Source: Hygrophila difformis
Lineage: Eukaryota > Streptophyta > Magnoliopsida > Lamiales > Acanthaceae
DNA: 64,000 nt
NCBI GenBank assembly: GCA_030278955.1
Contig: JAOANR010000005.1
Location: 33,037,849 to 33,101,848, forward strand
Direction of reading: 5' to 3'
Shown: positions 1 to 10,300 of the stretch, one piece after another
How the letters are laid out: every line of letters starts with the position of its first letter
Numbering within the stretch: the first letter of the stretch is position 1
Notes under the pieces: generated by a model
Told to the model about the DNA's origin: nothing
Seen by the model: the letters and a program-made list of their open reading frames with translations, nothing else
Databases searched by the model: none
Translations under genes and position numbers: made by a program

Positions 1-1472
1 TCTACGTTCTTTATCACTATAGGTATTCCATTGTAGCGTTTAGAGCATGCTATTACTTCTCCAGAGGGCAGTTGGATGCCTAAGCTAATTATCTCGCACT
101 TAGGTAGATCTAGTTCAGTTACGACTCTCGAAGATACAATCGAGCAACTGGCTCCGGAATCAAATAAGACTCTAAGTGGAGTACTTAGGACATGGAAAGT
201 ACCTGCCATCACGTCACCCTGCGCGGGTATGTCAGCCTGGTTGATCACGTTCAACCTCCCCATCGGCCTCCCTTGATTGGCTGGCTGGTTCTGATTTGGG
301 TTTGCATTTTGCTGCTGGTTCGGAGGGCGTTGGTTCGGATTCGGAGGAGGCCGATATCCTTGGTTGTTGCCATTCCTACCTCCCTGGTTGAACGGCTCGT
401 TAGGTCCAATGACCAAGTCTTCTCTTTTCGTGATGTTCTCGAGTCGGGTTCGACATTCCTCCCTCCGATGGCCAATTCGGCCGCACCGGAAGCACTCGCC
501 CATCTGAGGACACCTCCTTACCAGGTGCGGCCTGCCACATCGTGGGCACGGCGGCACTCGCCCTCCTTGGTTGACATTCCGACCATTGTTGTTCTGAGCA
601 TTCCCGTTCGGCCCTTGCCGAAAGTTGTCCCCGCCAGTAGTGTTGCTTGTCCGGTTATCCCTGTTCCTCTTGTCCGGGCCTTGCGCCCCTCGGCTGGATT
701 CCCCAGCAGCCTTCCTCTTTAGCTGTTGCACTCGTGCTACTGCTACTGCACGATCGTAGACAGATTGCAGGTCCGGGTAGTTAACTCCAGTGATCACCTC
801 CCGAATCGACAAGTTCAAACCCATTTCGAACTTTTGCGCCTTCTCCCCGTCAGTAGGTACCATCCTGGGCGCAAATCTCACCAATTCCTTAAACCGCGCA
901 TAGTATTCTTGAACAGATTTCTCTCCCTGCTTCAGGGATGAGAACTCCTCGTACAGTGCTGCCTTAGTACTCATCGGGTAGAAGCGCTCCCGGAGTAACT
1001 CCATGAACTCGTTCCACGAGTAAGGTTCATCATCCTCCGCCAGCTTCCCTTGGGTAGCTTGCCACCAGTCGTCGGCCTCGCCACCCAGATAGTACGAGGC
1101 CACGTGGACCTTCTCCCCCTCCGGGCATCTTACCGCCTTTAGCAATTTGTCGAAGGTTCTCAACCATTCTTCCAGCTTAGCGGGGTCTTCCTCCCCGACG
1201 TAGTAAGGTGGTCGGTAGGGGTTCACCGCAGCCAAGTAGTTGATCCTCGCTTCTGGTGGTGGCGCCGCGGCAGCTCCACCCTGGTTAACGTAAGCATTAC
1301 CCAGTGCGATTAGTAACTCTTCCATATTTCTCAATCGCCCTTCCGCAGGGTTAGGCATTGGTCCTGCCGGGTTTGGCATCTCCGCGTCAGGTGCCTGCTC
1401 ATTGGGTTGTCCCGGCGTGCCGTGGGTGTTGGGGGTGGCAGGGAAGGCCCTTGGTCGTCCTCGAGGTGCCAT
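1..1472 (-). CDS. Gypsy gag and start of protease (3' end outside window)
   Basis: The frame is open from the ATG at 1472 to the window edge, about 490 codons. It has a Pro/Ala-rich N-terminus, then a retrotransposon gag domain (about residues 85-210) with the typical DDWWQATQGKL-like tryptophan pair and a conserved MGLNLSIREVITG stretch. Two cysteine clusters follow: CPRCGRPHLVRRC and a canonical zinc knuckle CFRCGRIGHRREEC (C-x2-C-x4-H-x4-C). After an Asn/Gln-rich linker comes an aspartic protease active site LFDSGASCSIVS near base 80-110. Gag packages element RNA and protease cleaves the polyprotein. No stop or frameshift was seen, so this copy could be young. Reverse transcriptase and integrase are not in the window. 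The start is the first in-frame ATG after the leader. Confidence 0.9.
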   Translation of the reverse strand, partial: MAPRGRPRAFPATPNTHGTPGQPNEQAPDAEMPNPAGPMPNPAEGRLRNMEELLIALGNAYVNQGGAAAAPPPEARINYLAAVNPYRPPYYVGEEDPAKLEEWLRTFDKLLKAVRCPEGEKVHVASYYLGGEADDWWQATQGKLAEDDEPYSWNEFMELLRERFYPMSTKAALYEEFSSLKQGEKSVQEYYARFKELVRFAPRMVPTDGEKAQKFEMGLNLSIREVITGVNYPDLQSVYDRAVAVARVQQLKRKAAGESSRGAQGPDKRNRDNRTSNTTGGDNFRQGPNGNAQNNNGRNVNQGGRVPPCPRCGRPHLVRRCPQMGECFRCGRIGHRREECRTRLENITKREDLVIGPNEPFNQGGRNGNNQGYRPPPNPNQRPPNQQQNANPNQNQPANQGRPMGRLNVINQADIPAQGDVMAGTFHVLSTPLRVLFDSGASCSIVSSRVVTELDLPKCEIISLGIQLPSGEVIACSKRYNGIPIVIKNV

Positions 1473-1823
1473 CCTGTTACAACCGAGGAAGGTGTAAAGT
1501 TCAGGGAGATTCGATAAAGTGGAAAAAAAGTCTTGCTGAATTGTATGGTGCTAATCAGGAGTTGGTCAGTATTTGCATTTATTTATTCAGTCGTTTAGGG
1601 TTTAGGGTCTGAGGTACTTGTCGTTTTGTTATGCAGAAATAGACGCGTTGTTTGTCTGTCGGCGCTTTGTTAAGATATAACGAGGGTGTATAAAATAAGC
1701 TTTTGTGACTTTATTGCTCAGTAGAAGTTTTTGTTTCGATACAAGCGACAAGTAGCAAAGATCCTGAAAATAGTTTTGGGAAAATAGAAAAGGAGAACAA
1801 TGGGAATAATGCATCAAGAATCT
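1473..1823 (-). other. Non-coding spacer between coiled-coil ORF and gag
   Basis: About 350 bases separate the upstream ORF from gag on the minus strand. Short ORFs on either strand show no recognisable protein. It probably acts as part of the gag leader; no splice site could be assigned with confidence. Confidence 0.5.
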
Positions 1824-2351
1824 CTAATCCTGCGAAGGGTAGGTGGTCAGGTCCTCCATGGGGTCATCCTCATCACTTGATTCCTCGATGGTGCCCGTGC
1901 CAAGGGGCCCATGGAACACTGGGCTGGCTGGCCAACTGGGCCCAGCAACAGGAGCAGGATCAACGAATGCAACTGGGGTTTGGACGGCTGCAGGGACAGC
2001 GACAGGGTCAATAACGAGGCTAGTGACAGGAGGAGTTCCTGGGTTGAGTGGGGCAGGTGGAAGCAGATCATCCTTCAGGTGATGCAGTTGATGTCCCAAG
2101 ACCCCTGCTTGGGTCTCTACGTCGTCAATCTGGGTCCGAAGCTCAGTCTCGCGGGTCTGGAGTTCGTTGATTTGGACTTGGAGTTGGGTTATATCTTGGT
2201 GTCCTGCTTGGCCCAGATTAGTTAGGTGGCCCAAGTTAGCTTCCATTTGCTCTACCCTTAGTCTGAAGTTGTTCACGTTTTGAGGAGATTCGAGGTATGC
2301 TTCAATCAACCTCATTAGTAGGTTGATCATGTTCACGTTTGGGGAAGCCAT
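1824..2351 (-). CDS. Small coiled-coil acidic protein ORF upstream of gypsy gag
   Basis: This is a 175-codon ORF starting at the ATG at 2351, between the primer site and gag. Residues about 28-95 show heptad-like spacing of Leu/Ile/Val with many Gln and Glu (for example QLQVQINELQTRETELR), predicting a coiled coil. A Pro/Ala/Val-rich stretch follows, and the tail is acidic and Ser-rich (IEESSDEDDPMEDL). No enzyme motif, signal peptide or membrane segment is visible. I do not recognise the family. Extra ORFs upstream of gag are known in some plant gypsy groups such as Ogre, but this product is not one I can name. A role in RNA or gag assembly would be a guess. Confidence 0.65.
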   Translation of the reverse strand: MASPNVNMINLLMRLIEAYLESPQNVNNFRLRVEQMEANLGHLTNLGQAGHQDITQLQVQINELQTRETELRTQIDDVETQAGVLGHQLHHLKDDLLPPAPLNPGTPPVTSLVIDPVAVPAAVQTPVAFVDPAPVAGPSWPASPVFHGPLGTGTIEESSDEDDPMEDLTTYPSQD

Positions 2352-2674
2352 CTAGTGTTAACAAGGTAGGTTAGAGTTAGACGTTTTTCAGGCAAGGTTA
2401 AGATATGCACAAATTTAAATCTATATGCAACATGCAAGTGCAAGTCCCTTCCCCCATAAAATTTTAGTTTAAAATAAATTGCTAAGGGTTGGGCCTCTAT
2501 AGTGGGCCAAAATTTAATATTTCTTGGGCTAAGATTTGGGCTATGTAAAAAGGATTATAGATTTTTGGGCTAAAAATAGTACTAGTAGTCAAATAAATAA
2601 ATTTTAAAAGAAATAATACTTGGGCTTAAAAATATTGGTTTAAAATAATAGTAGTAGCTTTAAAAATTTTCCGG
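2352..2674 (-). other. Gypsy 5' leader between primer site and first ORF
   Basis: AT-rich, with repeated 'gggct/gggcc' words and no coding potential. In retroelements this region usually carries packaging signals; nothing specific is visible. Confidence 0.5.
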
Positions 2675-2686
2675 GCTCTGATACCA
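2675..2686 (-). other. Primer binding site, tRNA-iMet type
   Basis: The minus strand reads TGGTATCAGAGC, the standard plant initiator-methionine tRNA primer site, three bases inside the LTR end (TGTTACA, then AGT). This fixes the element's orientation and the LTR boundary at 2690. Confidence 0.95.
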
Positions 2687-3359
2687 ACTTGTAACACCCC
2701 GGATTTGATAACCCAGGCCGGGATGTCACCGCCGCAATTCCCTAGTAAGACACGGCTTCCCGAGCTTGCTAAGGAAATGCAAGGCTTGTGGGGATGAAAA
2801 AGATTTAAAAACATTTCAAGATTTAGTCCGGAAATTTATAATACTTAATACGATAGTAGAAATTATCACGTACGGAAAATAAATAAAGTAAGTGCAGCGG
2901 AAAGTAAAATCACGGCCAACATGGCCAAATCCTCGGGTTTAACAGACCCGGTAAAAACAGTACGATGCAGAAATTTAAAATGTCCATTATGATTTCCCCC
3001 AAGTGCATATGCAATGCGTCACTCGACGTACTCTGTAAGAAAAAGAAATGACAACGGTTGTCAGTATAAAAATATACTGAGTAAGTTAATCCCTAACTAA
3101 CAAATAAAAGGGGTTACAAGTGTTTAAACTAAAGATTTCGCTTATCGTACGGGAATTTAAAAAAAAATACATGATTTATTAGCAGCGGAAAATCATGATT
3201 AAAGAACTTAATTTAAAAAGCGAAATTTAAAGCATAATTTAAGATGCATAAAATTTAAATACGTAATTAAAGACAGGATAAATACGATTTAAGCATAATG
3301 AAACACTCACACGAGTCTTTTACTTTTCATCCCGTAAACTAAGAAGAGGACACCATACC

Positions 3360-3578
3360 GGGAGATCACTAACGAGGCAATCTCAACATAGGACCACTAA
3401 CGAGGCAGTCCAAACAATGGGAGACCACTAACGAGGCAGTCTCAAAGATAGTAGGACCACTAACGAGGCGATCCAAAAAGATAGTAGGACCACTAACGAG
3501 GCGATCCACAAATACAGCGCGCGAGATCACTAACGAGGCAATCTCAGATAGTAAGGAGACCACTAACGAGGCAGTCTC
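3360..3578. repeat. Hairpin minisatellite, loop CACTAACGAGGCA
   Basis: Seven units share the loop-like core CACTAACGAGGC(A/G). The flanks are inverted repeats that differ from unit to unit but mostly stay complementary: GAGAT/ATCTC (3362, 3523), GGAC/GTCC (3391), GAGAC/GTCTC (3421, 3556), and an imperfect GGACC/GATCC pair (3454, 3487). Spacing is irregular, about 30-36 bases. The same units recur in the LTR at 60.6-61.0 kb. Confidence 0.85.
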
Positions 3579-4977
3579 AAAGATAATGATAGTATGAAGA
3601 TCGGCTCAGCCTAGTGAACGGGATTTTTCGAAAGTTCGTATTTCAAAGTTATCAAAAGATCGATATCGCGTTTTCATAGTTCGAGTTTTCTCAAGTTCGA
3701 AAAATCCTATTCGAGGCAGTTCACGCCTTTCTTAATTTAAATTTCGTTTTTCCTCCAAAAATTCTGAAACTTGGCCAGTAATTCAAAAACACACACACGA
3801 ACAACTTTCATGTTTTAAGCTTTTGGAAATAAGGTTCCGAAGTGAGTTAAAATTTGAGTTTATTGCAAAGAATAATTTACGTCTTAAAAACTGTTTTCGT
3901 CACAGGTTCGTGTAACGCCGATTAAAAATTCATTTCAAAACCAATCGATGTGAAATTTTTACAGTAACTACACGACACATTAAGGAACAACTTTCATGTT
4001 TTAAGTTTTTGGAAATAATGAATTCTTGGTACTCAAAAATCGTGTGCAACACACTGCATACTCATGGCCCTTAAAACGAATTCAAAACAGTTCCAAAAAC
4101 TTGGCCGATTGACATATCAAATGAACACCAAAATTCGTGAAATTTTGTAGGCATAATCTAGACACAATTATCTACAACTTTTGTTTAGAAATGCAAAGTT
4201 AAATCATTCGAAAAATGGGTGAAAAACATGCATCAAGTTGAATGAAGGATTCTGTCACAGATTTAAAACGTTCGGTTTGTTACAGAAAGTTCATGGCGAA
4301 AATTGGGATAGCAAAACTTAATGTCAATGGCTGAAATTTGGACACAAGATAGATAAAGGTGTTGGGAACAACTTTTATGTTGAAAAGTTTTCGGTTTGAA
4401 TTCCCGAAGGTCGAGTTTTTGGCGAGTCTTTAAAATTGGACGAAAATAGGGTTTTTGAAAACCGATTTTTGTTACAAGCCTATATCTCGAGATTTAAACA
4501 ACAAACAACCGCAAAAATTTGTGAGTAAGGTGTTAACTTACTTAGAATGATGTTAGGGTCGCTGGATTGGGTTTCCGGATGTCCGAGGGTCACGACGAAC
4601 GGCCAACTTCTCCGATCGCTTTTTGTTCGTTTTCCGACGTGAAATCGTAGTAAGGAAATAATGTTAGAATCCGAGTTTCAGAGATCTATGGACGAATTGA
4701 AACATTGCACAATGGCTTACCAAGAGTCTAGAGGGCAGGGCTTGGTTCCTTTTGCCTTGTCGTCGCCGGAATACTCGCCGGAAAGTGGATTCGGAGGGAT
4801 TTTGGACTTGGAGAGAAAATTGAGGGTGGAGGCTGGTATGTTTCTGAAAACTTAGGGTTTGGGACGCCCTATTACCGTCCTATAGCCTTCCCTAAGGCTG
4901 GGATTCGGTTGCCATGGTTAGGGGTATGGTTTTTGGCAAGAAAATCACCATGGAAGGAAAGTTTACACTTTCAGCAC

Positions 4978-5130
4978 CTCTGGCGCGCTGGTGGCGCGCA
5001 CCTAAGCTTTTGTCCGCGCGGAGCACGCGTGCCAGGCCTGGCGTCGCGACGCCCTTGGCCGCGCGGTGGCCGCGCGGCGGCGCGCGGACAGCGCGGGCCG
5101 GCCGGACCGGCCGGTTCGGCTCCGCGTGTT
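4978..5130. repeat. GC-rich dyad block in gypsy LTR
   Basis: An island of GCGCG, GGCCGGCC and CCGGACCGG words with many overlapping short palindromes, in otherwise AT-rich DNA. Equivalent blocks sit at 28.7, 50.6, 53.6, 58.25 and 62.4 kb in related LTRs, upstream of the transcription direction. Confidence 0.7.
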
Positions 5131-5452
5131 CCGTCGGGTCTTTCCTTGCTTTCCCCTATCGATTTTCTACGTGTTAGCTCGATTCCTTGGGTCGTCTCTA
5201 GTCCGAAATCCTTTCCTTAATCTCGTTACGAGTTCGGCTTATCGCTCGCAACATTTCCGTATCCTAATTGGCCTAGTCTAAATTGGTTTCAACATCCCCT
5301 ATCGTCCTTGTGGTCTAATTCGTGATGTAATTTGTGATTTATTTCGTGACTGAACTTAGAAATTAGTTCTAAGCTGCCTACGTACCCTGTGAAGGGATCA
5401 AGTCATGACGTAGTTCAAAACAATTTGAATTTGTTTTTCCTCGGGTGTTACA

Positions 5453-6214
5453 ACATGCATACATACAAAAGGCGATTTTTGGATTTTTATGAAAAGGTGT
5501 TGACTTGTTTATTTAATGAAATTGGGGGTGTGAGTGGTCCCCCATTTGGATTTTGTTTTGGAAAGTGGGTTTTTAAGGAATAAAACAAAACATTCCTTAC
5601 AAGTATTCCCCACTTGTCCCAAGTTGACAAAGATCAAACACTTTAAGGTAAGTAACAATCTATCATTTTGTCTTTTTACACATAAATGCCATGTCACCAA
5701 CAAAATTCATGCTTTAAAAAAACATGAATTTTGCAGATATTATCAATATGCATTTTCAGTCCTCATCAACAATTATCTACTGAAAAACAACACAGTGGCT
5801 AAAGAAAGTACGACCAAAGTGTTAACCCTACTCACAAGTTACCAAAATCACAAAGCAGAAAGCACAGATACACACATAAACACAAATGGAACAACAATAC
5901 TGCAATATGAACAAAAATCAAATTTTTAAGGGTTTTGAGACCCTCATTTTTAAAATAAGAACATCCCCTTTACCACAGAAAACTTCGAACCCTTAAATGG
6001 CAGTTTAGAACACAAAACCTAGAGCCCTAGGTTCTGCCTAGTCGATTTCTACCCCATTTCTGAACAAACCCAACATACTCCGACCATTTTCCGACTCTTC
6101 CCGACATGAGAAACAAAAGCATTCCCCTCCCCAACCTCGATTTCGCAAGGAATACGAAAAGACAAAACTGTAAACTGCGAAATCCGAGTGCGAAAATGGA
6201 AAAGAAACACTTAC
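5453..6214 (-). other. Intron part of Athila 1 second gene, cut by gypsy insertion
   Basis: It starts with a strong splice donor (GG/GTAAGTG on the minus strand at 6214). The sequence near 5500-5560 matches 39.07-39.15 kb in the intron of Athila element 2. The downstream exon would lie beyond the inserted gypsy element. Confidence 0.65.
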
Positions 6215-6252
6215 CCCCTGCTCCCACTTGGATTGGATGATGAAGAAGCCAT
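6215..6252 (-). CDS. First coding exon of Athila 1 second gene
   Basis: The ATG at 6252 begins 12 codons (MASSSSNPSGSR plus two bases), followed by the donor GTAAGT; without splicing the next in-frame codon is TAA. It lies about 140 bases downstream of a TATA-like box on the minus strand. Element 2 has the same layout (40094-40048): a short Ser-rich peptide ending in the same phase (two bases into a codon) before a GT donor, and there a joined in-frame second exon exists. That parallel is the main evidence. The product in this copy is outside the window or disrupted. Confidence 0.6.
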
Positions 6253-6387
6253 TTCCGACGAGTTCAAGCGGAGGGAATGTCGAGATGAGTGACTGGTTTT
6301 CGCGAGGGAGAAGGGTTCGCGAGAGAGAAAACACGGGTGTTTTGGGAATGTGAAAAGTGAAAGTGATGGAAGTGGGGGGGAAACACG

Positions 6388-6397
6388 GATATATAAA
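6388..6397 (-). promoter_or_regulatory. Internal TATA-like box for Athila 1 second gene
   Basis: The minus strand reads CTTTATATAT. It lies between the dyad array (upstream) and the ATG at 6252. The equivalent place in element 2 has TATAAAAA (40249-40258). The transcription start itself is not determined. Confidence 0.55.
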
Positions 6398-6414
6398 GGA
6401 TTTGGACAGGGAGG

Positions 6415-6912
6415 TTCGAATTATGCATCAATTCGAATTAATTCGAATTGGTGCATTCTGTTAGAGATGCGAGTTATTCAGGCCAATTCGAATTAATTCG
6501 AATTGGCTTGAAAAACAAAGACCAAGCAAGTTCGAATTACTGAGATCAATTCGAATTAATTCGAATTGGCCCACAATTCGAACTTGAGAATGTGGGCAGA
6601 ATCTGCACAAGGCTGAAATGAGCTAATTCGAATTATTCAGGCAATTCGAATTAATTCGAATTATAAGGCAATTCGAATTAATTCGAATTATAAGGCAATT
6701 CGAATTAATTCGAATTGCCTTATAATTCGAATTGCACTACTTGGCCAAAATAAATCCGAAAATTCTGCCTTGGTTGCCAATTCGAATTTTCATGGCAATT
6801 CGAATTAATTTGAATTGCCTGACTAATTCGAATTAACAAATCCGAGAGTGAAAATTACAAGGCAAAATGCCTTATGTGGTATGCTCCTAGCAATTCGAAT
6901 TAATTCGAATTT
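6415..6912. repeat. Dyad array, AATTCGAATT vocabulary, upstream of internal promoter
   Basis: Many copies of the self-complementary 10-mer AATTCGAATT, often doubled as AATTCGAATTAATTCGAATT, with short unique spacers. The same motif fills the arrays in this element's own LTR (16233-16690, 17646-18044). Element 2 has a TACGACGCTA array in this position. Confidence 0.9.
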
Positions 6913-7354
6913 TCTTGAAATGAGAAGTATACCACATTCAAGACTTAGGAAAATTTTTAGGTTTTTCCAAAAATTATATGAACTCAAAAGCAAACATATC
7001 TACACCGAATGAGAATCTAAAACATATTGCTTGCATAAATTAGGTTGGGTTAACAATTTTATTTTATGAATGTATTCTGGATTTTAGATTTCTCTAAATT
7101 CCAAAATTAACCTCCATTAAATATAATGTTACCCCAACCGGGAACCTGGTTTTTGGAAGCTTTATCCTTCTTTTTGTTGGTTCCTCGAATTCCTGCAAAA
7201 CAATTATGAAAAGGTATTAGGTTTTCCCCAAATATCAACATCCTCACATTTAGAGTCTTAGTACTCTAAATGTTCACTTGATTTTTGGATACTTTGTCCC
7301 AATAAAAATAAGTGAAGAAAGTAACAAATAAGTAAGAAAATATATGCATAATAT
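6913..7354 (-). other. Non-coding region after Athila 1 pol
   Basis: No coding sequence was recognised. It is homologous to 40.94-41.12 kb in element 2 (shared 'aaccggga(a)(c/g)ctggttttt' and 'ctccttctttttg' words), which shows element 2 is derived from an element of this type. It contains a PPT-like hairpin motif (separate entry). Confidence 0.6.
7236..7273 (-). other. Polypurine-tract-like motif with adjacent hairpin
   Basis: The minus strand reads AAATGTGAGGATGTTGAT, close to the terminal polypurine tract plus LTR start of this family (AAATGTGGGGATGT/TGAT at 33144-33127). The 11-base arms ACATTTAGAGT and ACTCTAAATGT form a hairpin next to it. Further copies are at 41076 and 38670. Confidence 0.55.
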
Positions 7355-10300
7355 TTATTGAACATAAGCCGGTTCTGTTGTCGTCTGAGCTTCTTTCTCG
7401 GGGTCGAACTGCCCAAGATACTCCTTCAGTCTGTGTCCATTCACCACCAGCTCTCCTTTGTCAGTTCGGATCCTGACAGCTCCACTCTCAAACACGTGCA
7501 TCACTTCGTATGGCCCTTCCCATCTAGATTTAAGCTTTCCGGGGAATAGCTTCAACCTAGAATTAAATAACAAGACCTTCTGGCCAACATAGAAGTGTTT
7601 AGATTTAATACGGCGATCGTGTAACTTCTGGGTCCGCTCTTTATAAATCCTCGAGCTTTCATAAGCTTGCGCACGTATTTCCTCAATTTCATTGAGGTCC
7701 AACTTGCACTTACTCTGGGCAACTCGTGGGTCAAAATTGAGCATTCGTACGGCCCAGTAAGCCTTATGCTCTAGTTCTACGGGCAAATGACAGGCTTTTC
7801 CGAAGATGAGTCTGTAAGGAGACATCCCAATGGGAGTCTTGAATGCAGTGCGGTATGCCCATAAAGCATCATTGAGCTTACGTGACCAATCTTTGCGAGT
7901 TGTCCCCACAGTGGCCTCGAGTATGTGTTTGATTTCGCGGTTAGAGACCTCGACTTGACCACTGGTTTGGGGATGATAAGGCGTGCCGATCTTGTGGAGA
8001 ATCCCATTTTTGCTCATAAGATTTGCAAATGCTTTATTAACAAAATGGGTTCCTCCATCTGATATGATCACCCTGGGTACACCAAATCTATTGAAAATGT
8101 TATTTTTCAAAAATTTGACGACCTGGTTGCCATCATTGGTTGGCAGTGCAACGGCCTCAACCCACTTGGAAACGTAATCGACAGCTACCAAGATGTAATG
8201 GTTCCCATCAGACGTCGGAAATGGTCCCATGAAGTCAATACCCCATACATCGAAAATCTCGAGAGTGAGAATTCCTTGTTGAGGCATCTCATCCCTCTTG
8301 GAGATATTTCCTAGTCTTTGGCATCTGTCGCAAGCTTTAACAAACGCCTTGCAATCCTCGTAAATGGTAGGCCAATAAAAACCGCACTCGAGTACCTTAT
8401 GAGCTGTTCGAGTGGGGCCATGGTGACCTCCATATTCCGATTCATGGCATTTCTTAGCGATTTGGTAAGCCTCGTGCTCAGTTACACATCGTCTAATAAT
8501 CGAATCTGCACAATGCTTGAAGAGGTAAGGGTCTTCCCAGAAGTAGTTAACTACATCTCGGTTGAACCTCGCTTTGTGGCCTCTGCTTTGAAATGGTGGG
8601 GTTATTCCGCATGCTAAAAAGTTAGCAATATCGGAAAACCACGGACAAGCTTGATCATGAAGATGCAAGGCAAACAGTTGCTCGTCCGGAAAATTCTCAT
8701 TTACGGCTAGCTCATTTTTATCATTTTCTAGTCGAGACAAATGGTCAGCAGCACCATTGTCTCTGCCTTTTCTATCTTTTATTATAATGTTGAATTCTTG
8801 CAGCAAAAGTACCCATCTGATTAATCGAGGTTTGGCGTCTTGTTTGCTAAACAAGTATCTCAGTGCAGAGTGATCTGTGTACACTGTGGTTTTCGTACCA
8901 ATAAGATATTGTCTGAATTTATCAAACGCAAAAACCACAGCATACATCTCCTTCTCCGTGGTGGTGTAGTTAATTTGGGCCTCATTCAGGGCATGACTTG
9001 CGTAATGAATTACGCAATGCTTCCCTTCCTTATGTTGCCCAAGAACTGCACCCACGGCGAGATCACTTGCATCACACATTACCTCGAAAGGTATTGACCA
9101 ATCGGGTGGTTGCACTATTGGAGCAGAAATCAGCATTCCTTTGAGCGTGTCAAAGGCTTGAACACACGCTTCATTTATTACAAAAGGGTTTTCTTTACAA
9201 AGCAAGTTAGTGAGCGGCTTGGCAATTTTAGAAAAGTCTTTTATGAATCTCCGGTAGAAACCGGCATGCCCTAAGAAACTCCTAACTGCTTTTATTGAAT
9301 TAGGCAATGGTAGGTTTGAGATGACTGAGACCTTAGCTCTGTCGACTTCGATACCTGCGCGCGAGATGCGGTGACCCAACACTATTCCTTCGGTGACCAT
9401 GAAATGGCACTTCTCCCAGTTCAAAACTAGGTTGGTGTCCTCACATCTTTTCAAAATTTGTGCAAGATTAGTCAAACATTCATCAAAAGTATCTCCATAC
9501 ACAGAGAAGTCATCCATGAAAACTTCAATGCATTTTTCGATAAATTCTGAGAAAATTGACATCATGCAACGTTGAAATGTGGCAGGCGCATTACAAAGTC
9601 CAAAAGGCATGCGCCTGTACGCAAAAGTTCCATATGGGCACGTGAATGTGGTCTTGTCGTGATCCTCGCTAGCTATTACAATCTGATTATAGCCAGAGTA
9701 CCCATCCAAAAAGCAGTAGTACTCCCTTCCGGCCAACCTCTCCAGCATCTGATCAATGAATGGCAAGGGGAAATGGTCCTTCCTGGTAGCGGTATTGAGC
9801 TTCCGGTAGTCGATGCAAACTCTCCAACCGGTCACTGGACGCGTCGCCACTTCTTCTCCTTGCTCATTAGTCGTTACACAGATCCCCCCACGTTTCGGTA
9901 CGACCTGCACTGGGCTAACCCATTTCCTATCAGAGATAGGATAGATGATACCAGCATCTAAGAGCTTGATAACTTCTTTCCTTACCACTTCCTGCATATG
10001 GGGGTTCAGACGCCTTTGTGGTTGCCTTGAGGGCTTATACTCCTCTTCCATTAAAATTCTGTGCATGCAAACAGAGGGGCTTATTCCTTTTATGTCAGAA
10101 ATGGTCCATCCGATTGCATGTACATATTTCTTTAGAATGTCTACCAGAGCTTTTTCTTGTTCTTGTGTCAGCTTGGCTGACACAATCACCGGTAATCTTT
10201 TATGTTCAGCGAGAAAAACGTACTTAAGATGATCCGGAAGTATTTTAAGTTCAAGCTCTGGTGGGCATTCAACGGAAGGCAGCAATTTGCGAGAAATGGG

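Larger units (their letters stand above)
1..5452 (-). mobile_element. Ty3/Gypsy LTR retrotransposon, 5' half, nested in Athila element 1
   Basis: On the minus strand the order is 5' LTR (5452-2690), tRNA-iMet primer site (2686-2675), a small coiled-coil ORF (2351-1824), then gag-protease (from 1472), which leaves the window at base 1. The rest of pol and the 3' LTR must lie to the left. The sequence just right of 5452 matches the region near 39.05 kb in Athila element 2 (conserved stretch around 5500-5560), so this element landed in the intron of Athila's second gene. Clade is uncertain; the single gag-pol frame and DSGAS-type protease fit chromovirus-like gypsy elements. Confidence 0.85.
2690..5452 (-). 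repeat. Gypsy 5' LTR, about 2.76 kb
   Basis: On the plus strand it begins TGTAACACCCC and ends CGGGTGTTACA, an inverted terminal repeat starting TG and ending CA. It holds a hairpin minisatellite (3360-3578), a GC-rich dyad block near 5 kb and the CCTACGTACCC...GGGATCA module near 5375 that recurs in the other gypsy LTRs of the window (51.5 kb, 54.15 kb). The plus-strand ORFs in it look like chance frames. Boundaries are supported by the adjacent primer site and by Athila homology resuming to the right. Confidence 0.85.

Noticed and set aside
4909..5281. Overlapping plus-strand ORFs in the GC-rich part of the gypsy LTR
   Set aside because: Open only because of GC content; no motif, and similar frames occur opposite every copy of this LTR block.
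6388..6400. TATA box driving a plus-strand gene
   Set aside because: The motif reads both ways, but only the minus strand has an ATG, coding exon and splice donor downstream.
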